The position numbers and the translations under genes are program-made. The notes beneath the pieces were generated by a model. The model had not been told where the DNA came from. It ran no database searches and saw nothing but the letters and a program-made list of their open reading frames with translations. Of a stretch of DNA of 46,345 nucleotides, positions 7,928 to 15,174 are shown in pieces. The stretch comes from Myxacorys chilensis ATA2-1-KO14. GTDB lineage: Bacteria; Cyanobacteriota; Cyanobacteriia; Leptolyngbyales; Leptolyngbyaceae. Positions within the stretch are counted from its first letter, which is position 1, and each line of letters opens with the position of its first letter. The stretch is from positions 1 to 46,345 of the forward strand of contig JAHHHP010000043.1 in the NCBI GenBank assembly GCA_019359275.1, given 5' to 3'.

Positions 7928-8764
7928 ATGCAAATCCTCTCTACTCCCGACTCCCAATCTCAGTTGGTCGAAACCCCTTCCTTTCTTGAGATCGATGGCG
8001 TCTCAAAAATCTATTCCACGCCGAAAGGCGACAACGTGGTGTTAGATGACATTAGCCTCACGGTGAATGAAGGCGAATTTGTTTGCGTCATTGGGCACTC
8101 GGGCTGTGGCAAATCGACATTGCTCGATATGGTGTCTGGCTTCCGCGAGCCGACCAGCGGCGAAGTGCGTCTGCAAGGCAAGCGCGTCACTCGTCCTGGC
8201 CCCGATCGCATGGTTGTGTTTCAAAACTACTCACTCTTGCCCTGGAAAACAGCGTATGAGAATGTTTATCTTGCTGTGAACTCGGTATATCCCGAAAAAT
8301 CAAAGGCAGAAAAAACTGAAATTGTCCGCACTCATCTCACCATGGTTGGACTGGATGAAGCGGCAAATAAAAAGCCTGGGCAGTTGTCTGGCGGGATGAA
8401 ACAGCGCGTTTCGATCGCACGTGCCCTAGCCATCTATCCGCAAGTCTTAGTGCTAGACGAACCCTTTGGCGCTCTTGATGCCATTACCAAAGAGGAACTT
8501 CAAGAAGAACTGCTCAACATTTGGAGACAGCACAAAGTCACCGTGCTGATGATCACCCACGATATTGACGAAGCGCTATTTCTGGCCGATCGCATCGTGA
8601 TGATGACCAATGGCCCTGCGGCTAAAATTGGCGAAATCATGAAGGTTCCGTTTGATCGACCCCGCAATCGCACTCAGTTAATAGAAGATCCGCAGTACTA
8701 TACGCTGCGAAATCAGGCGTTAGACTTCTTGTATGGTCGATTTGCATTAACCGAAGGTGAGTAA
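7928..8764 (+). CDS. nrtD: Nitrate/nitrite ABC transporter ATPase
   Basis: A 278-residue ABC ATPase that pairs with NrtC to power NrtB. It has Walker A (G-H-S-G-C-G-K-S-T), signature L-S-G-G-M-K-Q-R, Walker B (V-L-V-L-D-E-P-F-G-A-L-D) and the H-loop (M-I-T-H-D). The N-terminal half is closely similar to the ATPase half of NrtC. I chose ATG 7928 (M-Q-I-L-S-T-P) rather than an in-frame TTG at 7886, because the extra 14 residues resemble nothing in the family and neither start has a good Shine-Dalgarno. Last transporter gene of the operon. Confidence 0.95.
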   Translation: MQILSTPDSQSQLVETPSFLEIDGVSKIYSTPKGDNVVLDDISLTVNEGEFVCVIGHSGCGKSTLLDMVSGFREPTSGEVRLQGKRVTRPGPDRMVVFQNYSLLPWKTAYENVYLAVNSVYPEKSKAEKTEIVRTHLTMVGLDEAANKKPGQLSGGMKQRVSIARALAIYPQVLVLDEPFGALDAITKEELQEELLNIWRQHKVTVLMITHDIDEALFLADRIVMMTNGPAAKIGEIMKVPFDRPRNRTQLIEDPQYYTLRNQALDFLYGRFALTEGE

Positions 8765-8830
8765 CGGGCAAGCGGCGGCAACGCTTCCGGTTAATCTAGA
8801 ACAGTCTTCCGCTCAAAGGTAAAGTGAAGT

Positions 8831-8863
8831 ATCTAGAAGCACAGTTTTGCATCCCTTCTAGAT
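8831..8863 (+). other. Strong hairpin downstream of nrtD
   Basis: A 9-bp perfect stem (ATCTAGAAG, 8831-8839, pairing with 8855-8863) with a 15-nt loop, 67 bp after the nrtD stop. No T-run follows. It may attenuate readthrough to the DUF1830 and narB genes or mark an mRNA 3' end. The rest of 8765-9032 holds no recognisable gene. Confidence 0.4.
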
Positions 8864-9032
8864 CAACAATAGAGCCTGTCGCGATCTGCTAGATCAAGCG
8901 GCTTGCAGGCAGGATTTGATTGCCGTTTTTTAGCAAGTCAATGCTGGTTCGGTGCGATTTCGGGGTTCGCACAATCTATTGGAACGTTAACCCGATGTAT
9001 TTCCTGTTGAATTCTGCTTATCCACCGTCGCG

Positions 9033-9335
9033 ATGGAATCTGCGCAAATGGCTTTTTCCGAAACAGCCCCCTCATCGGTCGTCACCTCATCAGTTGTCAA
9101 CCGAATTCTTTGTTACTACACCAACTCCACAAATCAGCTTCAGATTGCAAAAACTCCGGGGTCTTCAGGCCTAAAACTGGAGCGAGTTGTTTTTCCAAAG
9201 CAGCGCATCTTGTTTGAAGCCCTGTCTGACACTTGGATAGAAATTTATATCTATTCCGAACTGGATGGTGTGACATTACTCAACACTATTCCCTGTCAGA
9301 CACTACACGCTCAGTCGAAAGGCGGGTGTGACTAA
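9033..9335 (+). CDS. DUF1830 family protein in the nitrate operon
   Basis: A 100-residue soluble protein. The core I-L-C-Y-Y-T-N-S-T then E-R-V-V-F-P-K-Q-R-I-L-F-E-A and T-I-P-C near the end match the cyanobacterial DUF1830 pattern (strand-rich, Cys in C-Y-x-N, R-V-V-F-P). Function is unknown. Placement between nrtD and narB, 24 bp before the narB ATG, points to a role connected with nitrate assimilation. ATG 9033 gives the full domain; a second Met (M6) is also possible. A competing frame at 8920-9174 overlaps its first half and is probably a shadow. Confidence 0.75.
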   Translation: MESAQMAFSETAPSSVVTSSVVNRILCYYTNSTNQLQIAKTPGSSGLKLERVVFPKQRILFEALSDTWIEIYIYSELDGVTLLNTIPCQTLHAQSKGGCD

Positions 9336-9359
9336 ATCTACGCTTAAGAGGTCTTGATT

Positions 9360-11600
9360 ATGGCTGAACCAACCAAAACTCTATGTCCATACTGTGGGGT
9401 TGGCTGCGGCTTAGAAGTGTTGCCCCCGGCTCAGCCTGGCAGGGCAATCAATCGAGATAAAGACGGAACCCCAATTTGGCAGGTCAGAGGCGATCGCGCT
9501 CACCCGTCGAGTCAAGGTATGGTCTGTGTGAAAGGGGCAACGGTCGCAGAGGCGCTGCACAAAGACCGATTACGCTATCCCATGGTGCGCGATTCGCTGG
9601 ATCAGCCGTTTCGTCAGGTGACGTGGGTAGACGCGATCGCAAGAATCGTCAACCGCATTCAGGTCGTCCGCTTTACTCAAGGACCGGATGCCATTTGCAT
9701 GTACGGCTCTGGGCAATTTCAAACCGAAGATTACTACATCGCCCAAAAGCTGATCAAAGGCTGTTTGGGCACTAATAATTTTGACGCCAACTCTCGACTC
9801 TGCATGTCTTCTGCGGTAGCGGGATACCTTCAAAGCTTTGGGGCAGATGGTCCCCCCTGCTGTTACGACGATTTAGACGAAACCGATTGCGCGTTTCTGA
9901 TCGGCACGAATACAGCAGAATGCCATCCCATTCTCTACAACCGATTACGCAAGCATCACAAGAAAAACCGTAACGTTAAAATCGTCGTCGTTGATCCTCG
10001 TCGGACGGCAACCGCAGAGGGCGCGGACTTACATTTAGCGATCAAGCCCGGAACCGACATCGATTTACTTAATGGCATCGCTTACCTACTCTGGCGCTGG
10101 CACGACCTCGACCGTACATTCATTCGCGACCACACTAACGGGTTTGAGCAATTTATTGAGGTCATTCGTCACTATCCTCCACCCGTGGTTGCCGAGCGCT
10201 GCGGCATTTCGGAAGCCGATTTATCCACAGCGGCTCGCTTCTGGGCACAGTCTCAGCGAGTGTTGTCCATGTGGTCGATGGGAGTGAATCAATCTTCGGA
10301 AGGCACAGCAAAAGTTCGCTCAATTATTAATCTCCATTTGATGACTGGGCAGATTGGTAAACCGGGGGCAGGTCCGTTTTCGCTGACGGGTCAGCCAAAC
10401 GCGATGGGCGGACGAGAAGCGGGCGGCCTATCCCACTTGCTGCCAGGCTATCGGTCAGTTACGAATGCTCAGCACCGGAATCACGTTGAGCAGTTTTGGG
10501 GGCTACCTCCTGGCAAAATTTCTCCTAATCCGGGGCGCAACGCGTGGGAGATGATCACGGGGATTGAGAGAGGAGAAGTCGGGTTACTGTGGGTAGCGGC
10601 AACCAACCCAGCGGTAAGTATGCCCGATCTAGAGCGCACGAAAGCAGCATTGAAGCGATCGCCCTTCACGATTTATCAAGACTGCTACTATCCGACCGAA
10701 ATGGTGGAGTATGCTCACGTCTTGCTGCCTGCCGCGCAATGGAGCGAGAAAACGGGAGTCATGACCAATTCTGAGCGGCGCGTGACGCTCTGCTCTCAGT
10801 TCCGCACGCCTCCGGGTGAAGCGAAACCGGACTGGATGATTTTTGCAGAAGTCGGTCGGCGGCTCGGCTTCTCAAAGCAGTTTGCCTACAACTATTCGGC
10901 TGAAGTCTACCGAGAATATGCCCTGCTGACCCAAGGGCAACCGTGCGATCAGTCCCAATTGAGCCATACCTATTTGTTTGAGCATGGCCCGACTCAGTGG
11001 GGCACGTTAGTGACTGAAGAGCTGGATTCACCCGAAAAAGCTGGGTCATTGGGTCAAATCCATCCGGGTCAGAAGGTATCCGTCGCCTCCCGACTCTATA
11101 CCGACCATCAGTTCCACACGCCTGATGGTCGTGCCCGCTTCGGAGCATATCATTCTCGCGGGTTGGCTGAACCGCCCGACGATCGCTATCCGTTTGTGCT
11201 GACGACCGGCAGACTTTACGGCCACTGGCACACTCAATCCCGCACTGGGCGCGTTGAAAAGCTTCGGGCAATGCACCCCAATCCATTCATCGAAATCCAT
11301 CCAAAAGATGCAGACAAATTGGGTGTGAAACCTGATGAATGGGTGGAAGTGCGATCGCGGCGGGGCAAAGCAAAATTTCCGGTGATGGTCACAAAAGCGA
11401 TCGCGCCGGGAACCGTTTTTGTGCCGATGCATTGGGGCGCGTTATGGGCAGACCAAGCCGAAGCCAATGCCCTGACGCATCCAATCTCGTGCCCCGATTC
11501 AAAACAGCCCGAATTAAAAGCCTGTGCCGTTGAAATTGTGCCGATGTCTTCTGAAGTAACGGTTCAGGCTCAGGAGTTTGAGCCGTCGCTTGTGCGGTAG
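9360..11600 (+). CDS. narB: Ferredoxin-dependent assimilatory nitrate reductase
   Basis: A 746-residue molybdenum enzyme that reduces nitrate to nitrite. Residues C9, C12, C16 and C56 (C-P-Y-C-G-V-G-C, then G-M-V-C-V-K-G) bind the single [4Fe-4S] cluster; the Cys of S-R-L-C-M-S-S-A-V is the likely Mo ligand; the rest is the bis-MGD molybdopterin fold and the C-terminal dinucleotide-binding barrel (around T-T-G-R-L-Y-G-H-W-H). Length is normal for cyanobacterial NarB. ATG 9360 is chosen because GAGG at 9348-9351 lies 8 nt upstream; a TTG at 9354 is in frame but too close to it. Needs NarM, encoded at 12224. Confidence 0.96.
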   Translation: MAEPTKTLCPYCGVGCGLEVLPPAQPGRAINRDKDGTPIWQVRGDRAHPSSQGMVCVKGATVAEALHKDRLRYPMVRDSLDQPFRQVTWVDAIARIVNRIQVVRFTQGPDAICMYGSGQFQTEDYYIAQKLIKGCLGTNNFDANSRLCMSSAVAGYLQSFGADGPPCCYDDLDETDCAFLIGTNTAECHPILYNRLRKHHKKNRNVKIVVVDPRRTATAEGADLHLAIKPGTDIDLLNGIAYLLWRWHDLDRTFIRDHTNGFEQFIEVIRHYPPPVVAERCGISEADLSTAARFWAQSQRVLSMWSMGVNQSSEGTAKVRSIINLHLMTGQIGKPGAGPFSLTGQPNAMGGREAGGLSHLLPGYRSVTNAQHRNHVEQFWGLPPGKISPNPGRNAWEMITGIERGEVGLLWVAATNPAVSMPDLERTKAALKRSPFTIYQDCYYPTEMVEYAHVLLPAAQWSEKTGVMTNSERRVTLCSQFRTPPGEAKPDWMIFAEVGRRLGFSKQFAYNYSAEVYREYALLTQGQPCDQSQLSHTYLFEHGPTQWGTLVTEELDSPEKAGSLGQIHPGQKVSVASRLYTDHQFHTPDGRARFGAYHSRGLAEPPDDRYPFVLTTGRLYGHWHTQSRTGRVEKLRAMHPNPFIEIHPKDADKLGVKPDEWVEVRSRRGKAKFPVMVTKAIAPGTVFVPMHWGALWADQAEANALTHPISCPDSKQPELKACAVEIVPMSSEVTVQAQEFEPSLVR

Positions 11601-11606
11601 CGGGGT

Positions 11607-11634
11607 AGCTATAGAGAAAGAGCTATAGAGAAAG
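11607..11634 (+). repeat. 14-bp perfect tandem duplication after narB
   Basis: The unit AGCTATAGAGAAAG occurs twice head to tail, starting 6 bp after the narB stop. No structure or gene is associated. It is one of several short tandem duplications in the intergenic DNA of this window. Confidence 0.9.
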
Positions 11635-11740
11635 AGCGATGGTGCGCTCACAGAAGTTTCATCTTCTAACTGCCGCCGATCTCTTTACGATGAGTCTTTC
11701 TACCTAGTATGCTCACAGCAGCAGTTCAAAATGGTTTGCT

Positions 11741-12211
11741 ATGCGTCGGCTAACGCGGTTATCTCAAAATATTAGAAGCAGTCTTGGAGACAGCAGCTTT
11801 TTAAAGTTCACAAGCCACATTGAACGATGGGTTTCTAAAGTTTTAGCTCTTGCGATGCTGGTAGTTATTTTTGCATCAGTGTCCGAGTTGCTCATCTTTA
11901 TGGTGAAGGAGTTGTTCTATTCGCCACCGATTGGTCAATTTGGCAAAACGCTTTTCTCGATTTTTGGCTTGTTTCTGAATGTTTTAATTGCCCTTGAAAT
12001 TTTAGAAAATATTACGGCGTACCTGAAGCATCACGTAGTGCAAGCAGAGTTGGTTATTGTTACCTCACTGATTGCGGTTGCCCGTAAAATCATTATTCTA
12101 GATCTAGAAAAAACGGCAGGCCTAGATCTCATTGCCCTTGCATCTGCAATTCTTGCCCTGTCTGTTAGTTATTGGATTATTCGCAAAGTTGCTCCTAAAA
12201 ATATTCATTAA
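11741..12211 (+). CDS. PsiE-like phosphate-starvation-inducible membrane protein
   Basis: A 156-residue integral membrane protein with about four hydrophobic segments (near residues 33-55, 72-92, 104-118 and 129-150). The F-L-N-V-L-I-A-L-E-I-L-E-N-I and H-H-V-V-Q-A-E-L-V-I-V-T-S-L-I-A-V-A-R-K-I-I-I-L motifs are typical of the PsiE family. Biochemical function is unknown. It ends 12 bp before narM and is likely co-transcribed with it. No nitrogen-specific role is established for PsiE, so the coupling is of interest. Confidence 0.8.
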   Translation: MRRLTRLSQNIRSSLGDSSFLKFTSHIERWVSKVLALAMLVVIFASVSELLIFMVKELFYSPPIGQFGKTLFSIFGLFLNVLIALEILENITAYLKHHVVQAELVIVTSLIAVARKIIILDLEKTAGLDLIALASAILALSVSYWIIRKVAPKNIH

Positions 12212-12223
12212 ACTAAAAACACG

Positions 12224-12673
12224 ATGGCTAAGTTTTTTCAATTTGAATCTGATTTTGTTGATTCTCTACGTTGCATTCCAATGCAAGTGCGATTCAAACT
12301 GGATACGTGCGGTGTGAAGCTAAAATTACACCAATGGAATAAGTTCAATGAGCGAGATCGCCACCAGTTAGTAGAGATGCCGTGCCGTACAGCATCAGAA
12401 ATTGAAACCTACCGCTCGGATCTTCATGATCTCATTCAGCAGCGATCAGGAGAAATAGCCAGCGATTTACCCATTGATCCGCATCCTGAGTGGTTAGAGA
12501 CGACCGTACCTCAGAGCGTGCAAACTCAAGCCCAAGAATTAGGGCTGACGATTCAAGCGACTCAATGGAAAGATCTAACGCCTTTACAGCGTTTTGCCCT
12601 GATTAAGTTAAGCCGTTCCAATCACGAGAACAAGAATTTTCTACCTGCACTGAAAGAATTTGATCTGGCGTAG
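12224..12673 (+). CDS. narM: Nitrate reductase-associated protein NarM
   Basis: A 149-residue soluble protein of the cyanobacterial nitrate-reductase-associated family (starting F-F-Q-F-E-x-D-F-V-x-S-L-R-C-I-P-M and ending with K-N-F-x-P-A-L-x-E-F). In Synechococcus elongatus, narM is needed for nitrate reductase activity, probably in NarB maturation rather than transcription. It directly follows the PsiE-like gene and lies 0.6 kb downstream of narB, completing the nitrate locus. ATG 12224 lacks an evident Shine-Dalgarno, which suits translation coupled to the upstream gene. Confidence 0.92.
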   Translation: MAKFFQFESDFVDSLRCIPMQVRFKLDTCGVKLKLHQWNKFNERDRHQLVEMPCRTASEIETYRSDLHDLIQQRSGEIASDLPIDPHPEWLETTVPQSVQTQAQELGLTIQATQWKDLTPLQRFALIKLSRSNHENKNFLPALKEFDLA

Positions 12674-12743
12674 CAGCCTGCTTGAGCACCTCTCAAACCA
12701 TTTAACAAGCTTGCAGATCTTCTCGAATTAACTGGCGCTCTTA

Positions 12744-12765
12744 ATCTAAAAATTATCTAAAAATT
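12744..12765. repeat. 11-bp tandem duplication overlapping the ferredoxin stop codon
   Basis: ATCTAAAAATT occurs twice without a gap at 12744-12754 and 12755-12765. The second copy contains the minus-strand TAG stop of the ferredoxin gene, so the duplication lies at the very end of the coding sequence. Confidence 0.85.
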
Positions 12766-13161
12766 GGTTGAGATGGCTTGAACGGGGCAAGTTGGAATAC
12801 ACTGCTCACACACAATGCAGCGCGATCTCGTGAAGGTCAGCTTAAACGACTGTGGATCGAGGGTTAACGCTTCCGTCGGGCACACTCCTGTACATAGGCC
12901 GCAATCTACGCACGTTTCTTCATCGATCACGAGTTCACGACTGGCAAACGAGACATTGATATCTTGCGATCGCATCCACTCGATCGCGGCATCTAGCTGA
13001 TCAATATCGCCCAACAACTCTACAACTAATTTTCCAATTTGGTTAGGCGCAACCTGGGCACGAATAATATTTGCAGCGACATTAAAATCTTTTGCCAGTC
13101 GATAGGTGACAGGCATCTGCACAGAGCGCTTAGGAAATGTAAGAGTGACTCGTTTTTTCAC
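12757..13161 (-). CDS. NIL-domain 4Fe-4S ferredoxin
   Basis: A 134-residue soluble protein. Residues 1 to about 75 form a NIL domain, a ferredoxin-like alpha/beta fold also found at the C-terminus of MetN-type ATPases. Residues 80-132 carry two [4Fe-4S] motifs (C-V-D-C-G-L-C-T-G-V-C-P and C-I-V-C-E-Q-C-I-P-T-C-P). It should be a low-potential electron carrier; NIL-ferredoxins have been discussed in methionine/homocysteine metabolism, but its partner is not evident here. Convergent with narM, 83 bp between stops, and divergent from the thioredoxin gene. Confidence 0.9.
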   Translation of the reverse strand: MKKRVTLTFPKRSVQMPVTYRLAKDFNVAANIIRAQVAPNQIGKLVVELLGDIDQLDAAIEWMRSQDINVSFASRELVIDEETCVDCGLCTGVCPTEALTLDPQSFKLTFTRSRCIVCEQCIPTCPVQAISTNF

Positions 13162-13193
13162 TCTCTAATTATACTCACCGCTTAATCATACTT

Positions 13194-13251
13194 ACTGCAA
13201 TTGCAGTGAGTGCAATTGTAGCCACTGAGATTGTAGCCACTGAGATTGTAG
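13194..13251. repeat. Palindrome and 15-bp tandem repeats between ferredoxin and thioredoxin genes
   Basis: A 14-bp perfect palindrome ACTGCAATTGCAGT (13194-13207) is followed by two perfect copies plus a partial copy of ATTGTAGCCACTGAG (13215-13229, 13230-13244, then 13245-13251). They sit in the divergent promoter region, so the palindrome could be an operator; no known consensus is matched. Confidence 0.7.
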
Positions 13252-13300
13252 TCGTAACAGCCAATGGTTACACTAAAAGTGTTTGCTTAACAATTCAGCT

Positions 13301-13882
13301 ATGACCTCTTCAACTCCAGAACCTGCCAATTTAACGAATGGAGCGCGGATCAGAAACTTTCTGATTGCGTTGGCTGCGATCGTGCTGACCATCGTCTTTG
13401 CGCTCAGCTTCAAGACTCAAACAACGGGCGTTTCCCTAAGCGTAATGGCGAAAGAATCTGTGCCTCTAGAGACTGCCCTTAGTAACGGCAAACCGACCCT
13501 GATGGAGTTTTATGCAGATTGGTGTACGAGTTGTCAGGCGATGGCTCCAGAAATCGAGTCGCTAAAAGAGCAGTATAGCGATCGCGTTAACTTTGTCATG
13601 CTTAATGTCGATAACGAGAAATGGCTGCCCGAAATCCTCTCCTATCGCGTCGATGGAATTCCTCATTTTGTGTATTTGAGCAATGGCGGAAAATCAATTG
13701 GGCAAGCGATCGGCGAGCAGCCTCGCAAAATTCTGGAAGAGAATTTGGTTGCCTTAGTAGACGGAACAACGCTTCCCTATGCCCAAGCAACGGGGCAGAC
13801 TTCAGAATTTTCATCTTCCCTTTCACAAGAGAGCGCTGCCGATCCTCGAAGCCACGGTAGCCAAGTTGTCAACAAAAGCTAA
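13301..13882 (+). CDS. txlA: Membrane-anchored thioredoxin-like protein (TxlA/HCF164 type)
   Basis: A 193-residue protein with an N-terminal cytoplasmic tail, one transmembrane segment (about 18-40) and a thioredoxin domain with active site W-C-T-S-C around residue 76. W-C-x-x-C with the N-terminal anchor is characteristic of cyanobacterial TxlA and plant HCF164, which pass reducing equivalents into the thylakoid lumen or periplasm for cytochrome maturation together with CcdA. The C-terminal 30 residues are Ser-rich and unstructured. I use ATG 13301 rather than the in-frame TTG at 13283. Neither has a strong ribosome site. Confidence 0.88.
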   Translation: MTSSTPEPANLTNGARIRNFLIALAAIVLTIVFALSFKTQTTGVSLSVMAKESVPLETALSNGKPTLMEFYADWCTSCQAMAPEIESLKEQYSDRVNFVMLNVDNEKWLPEILSYRVDGIPHFVYLSNGGKSIGQAIGEQPRKILEENLVALVDGTTLPYAQATGQTSEFSSSLSQESAADPRSHGSQVVNKS

Positions 13883-13892
13883 CCTTTAGTCG

Positions 13893-13913
13893 GGGTAGTT
13901 TTATAAGCTACCC
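13893..13913. terminator. Hairpin between convergent txlA and ilvE
   Basis: GGGTAG (13893-13898) pairs with CTACCC (13908-13913) across a 9-nt loop, lying between two convergent stops (13882 and 13925). No long T-run follows on either strand, so bidirectional termination is only suggested by position. Confidence 0.45.
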
Positions 13914-13924
13914 TGCATTGTGAT

Positions 13925-14866
13925 TTATCCCATCGCAGTTGCTTCAGAATCATCTCTAGTATTAATAGCGAAAATCCAGTCCTTGTATTTCGGATCTTGA
14001 TTTTCCGTGATTGCGGTCAGCTTTTCTCGTAGTTTATCTGTGATAGGTCGCTGTTGAGATAGCGTATAGGTTTCAATCCGTTTTACGGGAGTAATCTTAG
14101 CTGCCGTTCCACTCAAAAACACTTCATCTGCAATATACAATTCTGTTTTATCAACTGGACGTTCAACTACTTTAATTCCGATATCTCTAGCGATCGTTAA
14201 AATGCTATCTCGTGTAATTCCTTCCAAAATATCTTGTTCATATCCTGGGGTAATCAATTCACCGTTTCTCACCAAAAATACATTCATTCCAGAAGCTTCA
14301 CTTACCTTACCTTGAGTGTTTAGCAAAATTGCTTCATCAAATCCCGATTCGACTGCTTCTGTTTTGGCTAATGACGACGTAATGTAAGCACCGCTAATTT
14401 TTCCTCTCAACGGTAAACTGCGATCCTCCTGACGAGACCAAGAACTGATTCGACAATTTACCCCCTCCGGCGATAAGTAATCTCCCAACTCCAACCCATA
14501 CACAAAGAAATCTTTTTCAATGTTGTGTAACCGAGGCGCAATTCCCAAATCCGATGTGTAAACAAATGGGCGAATATAAAACGAGGTCTGAGGTCGATTT
14601 TTTTTAACAAAATCTGTAATGATGGCCTGAATCTTATCGGCGGGCAAATCAAGCATCAGGAACTTAGCACTGTTGCTCAATCGTTGGCAGTGTCGATCGA
14701 GCCGAAATAGCAGTACCTGATCAGGGGTCTGCGGATCAGGAATGCCGCGCAATCCTCCAAAAGCCCCAGTTCCGTAGTGCAGGGCATGAGTCGCGATCGA
14801 CAGATTCGCCTGCTCAAACGGCACAAATTGATTCTTGAAATACGCGAGGGGAAGAAAAGTGTGCAT
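13925..14866 (-). CDS. ilvE: Branched-chain amino acid aminotransferase
   Basis: A 313-residue fold-type IV PLP enzyme performing the last transamination in Leu, Ile and Val synthesis. The catalytic Lys lies in R-G-K-I-S-G-A-Y; E-A-I-L-L-N-T-Q-G-K-V-S-E-A-S-G-M-N and G-I-T-R-D-S are the class IV signature elements that bind PLP. The H-Y-G-T-G-A-F-G-G-L-R motif near residue 31 favours ilvE over D-amino-acid transaminase or PabC. Length is normal (about 305). ATG 14866 has no clear Shine-Dalgarno. It diverges from purA, with 308 bp between the start codons. Confidence 0.94.
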   Translation of the reverse strand: MHTFLPLAYFKNQFVPFEQANLSIATHALHYGTGAFGGLRGIPDPQTPDQVLLFRLDRHCQRLSNSAKFLMLDLPADKIQAIITDFVKKNRPQTSFYIRPFVYTSDLGIAPRLHNIEKDFFVYGLELGDYLSPEGVNCRISSWSRQEDRSLPLRGKISGAYITSSLAKTEAVESGFDEAILLNTQGKVSEASGMNVFLVRNGELITPGYEQDILEGITRDSILTIARDIGIKVVERPVDKTELYIADEVFLSGTAAKITPVKRIETYTLSQQRPITDKLREKLTAITENQDPKYKDWIFAINTRDDSEATAMG

Positions 14867-15078
14867 GGTGGCGAAGAGGGGAATGGAGGGAAAGAGATTT
14901 TTAAGATTAACCTGAAATCTGAAGCACAGATCTTAAAATACAGATCTTAGAAATCTAGAGTATTTCGATCTTACACAAATACCGAATTATCACAGGTTCA
15001 CTGAAGTTTTCACCCGTCTTACCCCTCTGCAAAGCGCGGCTAAAGATACCTCCTGCTCGCACCAAAGTTTGACTGACG

Positions 15079-15120
15079 CTCGACTATTTGACACTTGTCA
15101 ACTCGACCATTTGACACTCG
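15079..15120 (+). repeat. Direct repeat carrying two TTGACA boxes upstream of purA
   Basis: Two 19-bp copies beginning CTCGAC and containing ATTTGACACT match at 17 of 19 positions with a 23-bp period. Each carries a TTGACA hexamer (15088-15093 and 15111-15116). The duplication may provide alternative -35 boxes or a repeated regulator site. Confidence 0.8.
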
Positions 15121-15138
15121 CCAATTTAATGAGATAAT
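15111..15138 (+). promoter_or_regulatory. Sigma-70-type promoter of purA
   Basis: TTGACA (15111-15116) and GATAAT (15133-15138) are separated by 16 bp. Transcription would begin near 15145, giving a leader of about 30 nt before the TTG start at 15175. Confidence 0.7.
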
Positions 15139-15174
15139 GGGAGTTTGTTGAAAACTCTATTACACTAAAGACCC

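Larger units (their letters stand above)
14867..15174. other. Divergent intergenic region ilvE/purA
   Basis: A 308-bp region without a gene. The right third carries the purA promoter and a 19-bp imperfect direct repeat (15079-15097 and 15102-15120). The left part is AT-rich and presumably holds the ilvE promoter, which I cannot locate securely. Confidence 0.7.

Noticed and set aside
8920..9174. 84-codon plus-strand ORF before narB
   Set aside because: Overlaps the DUF1830 gene in another frame; composition (many Pro, Arg, Ser) looks like a shadow frame.
9328..9341. GTG-N8-TAC resembling an NtcA site before narB
   Set aside because: One mismatch in the essential GTA, overlaps the DUF1830 stop, and no -10 box at the right distance fits before the ATG.
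13201..13251. Possible CRISPR-like repeats
   Set aside because: The 15-bp units are directly adjacent with no unique spacers, so they are a simple tandem duplication. No CRISPR array is seen anywhere in the window.
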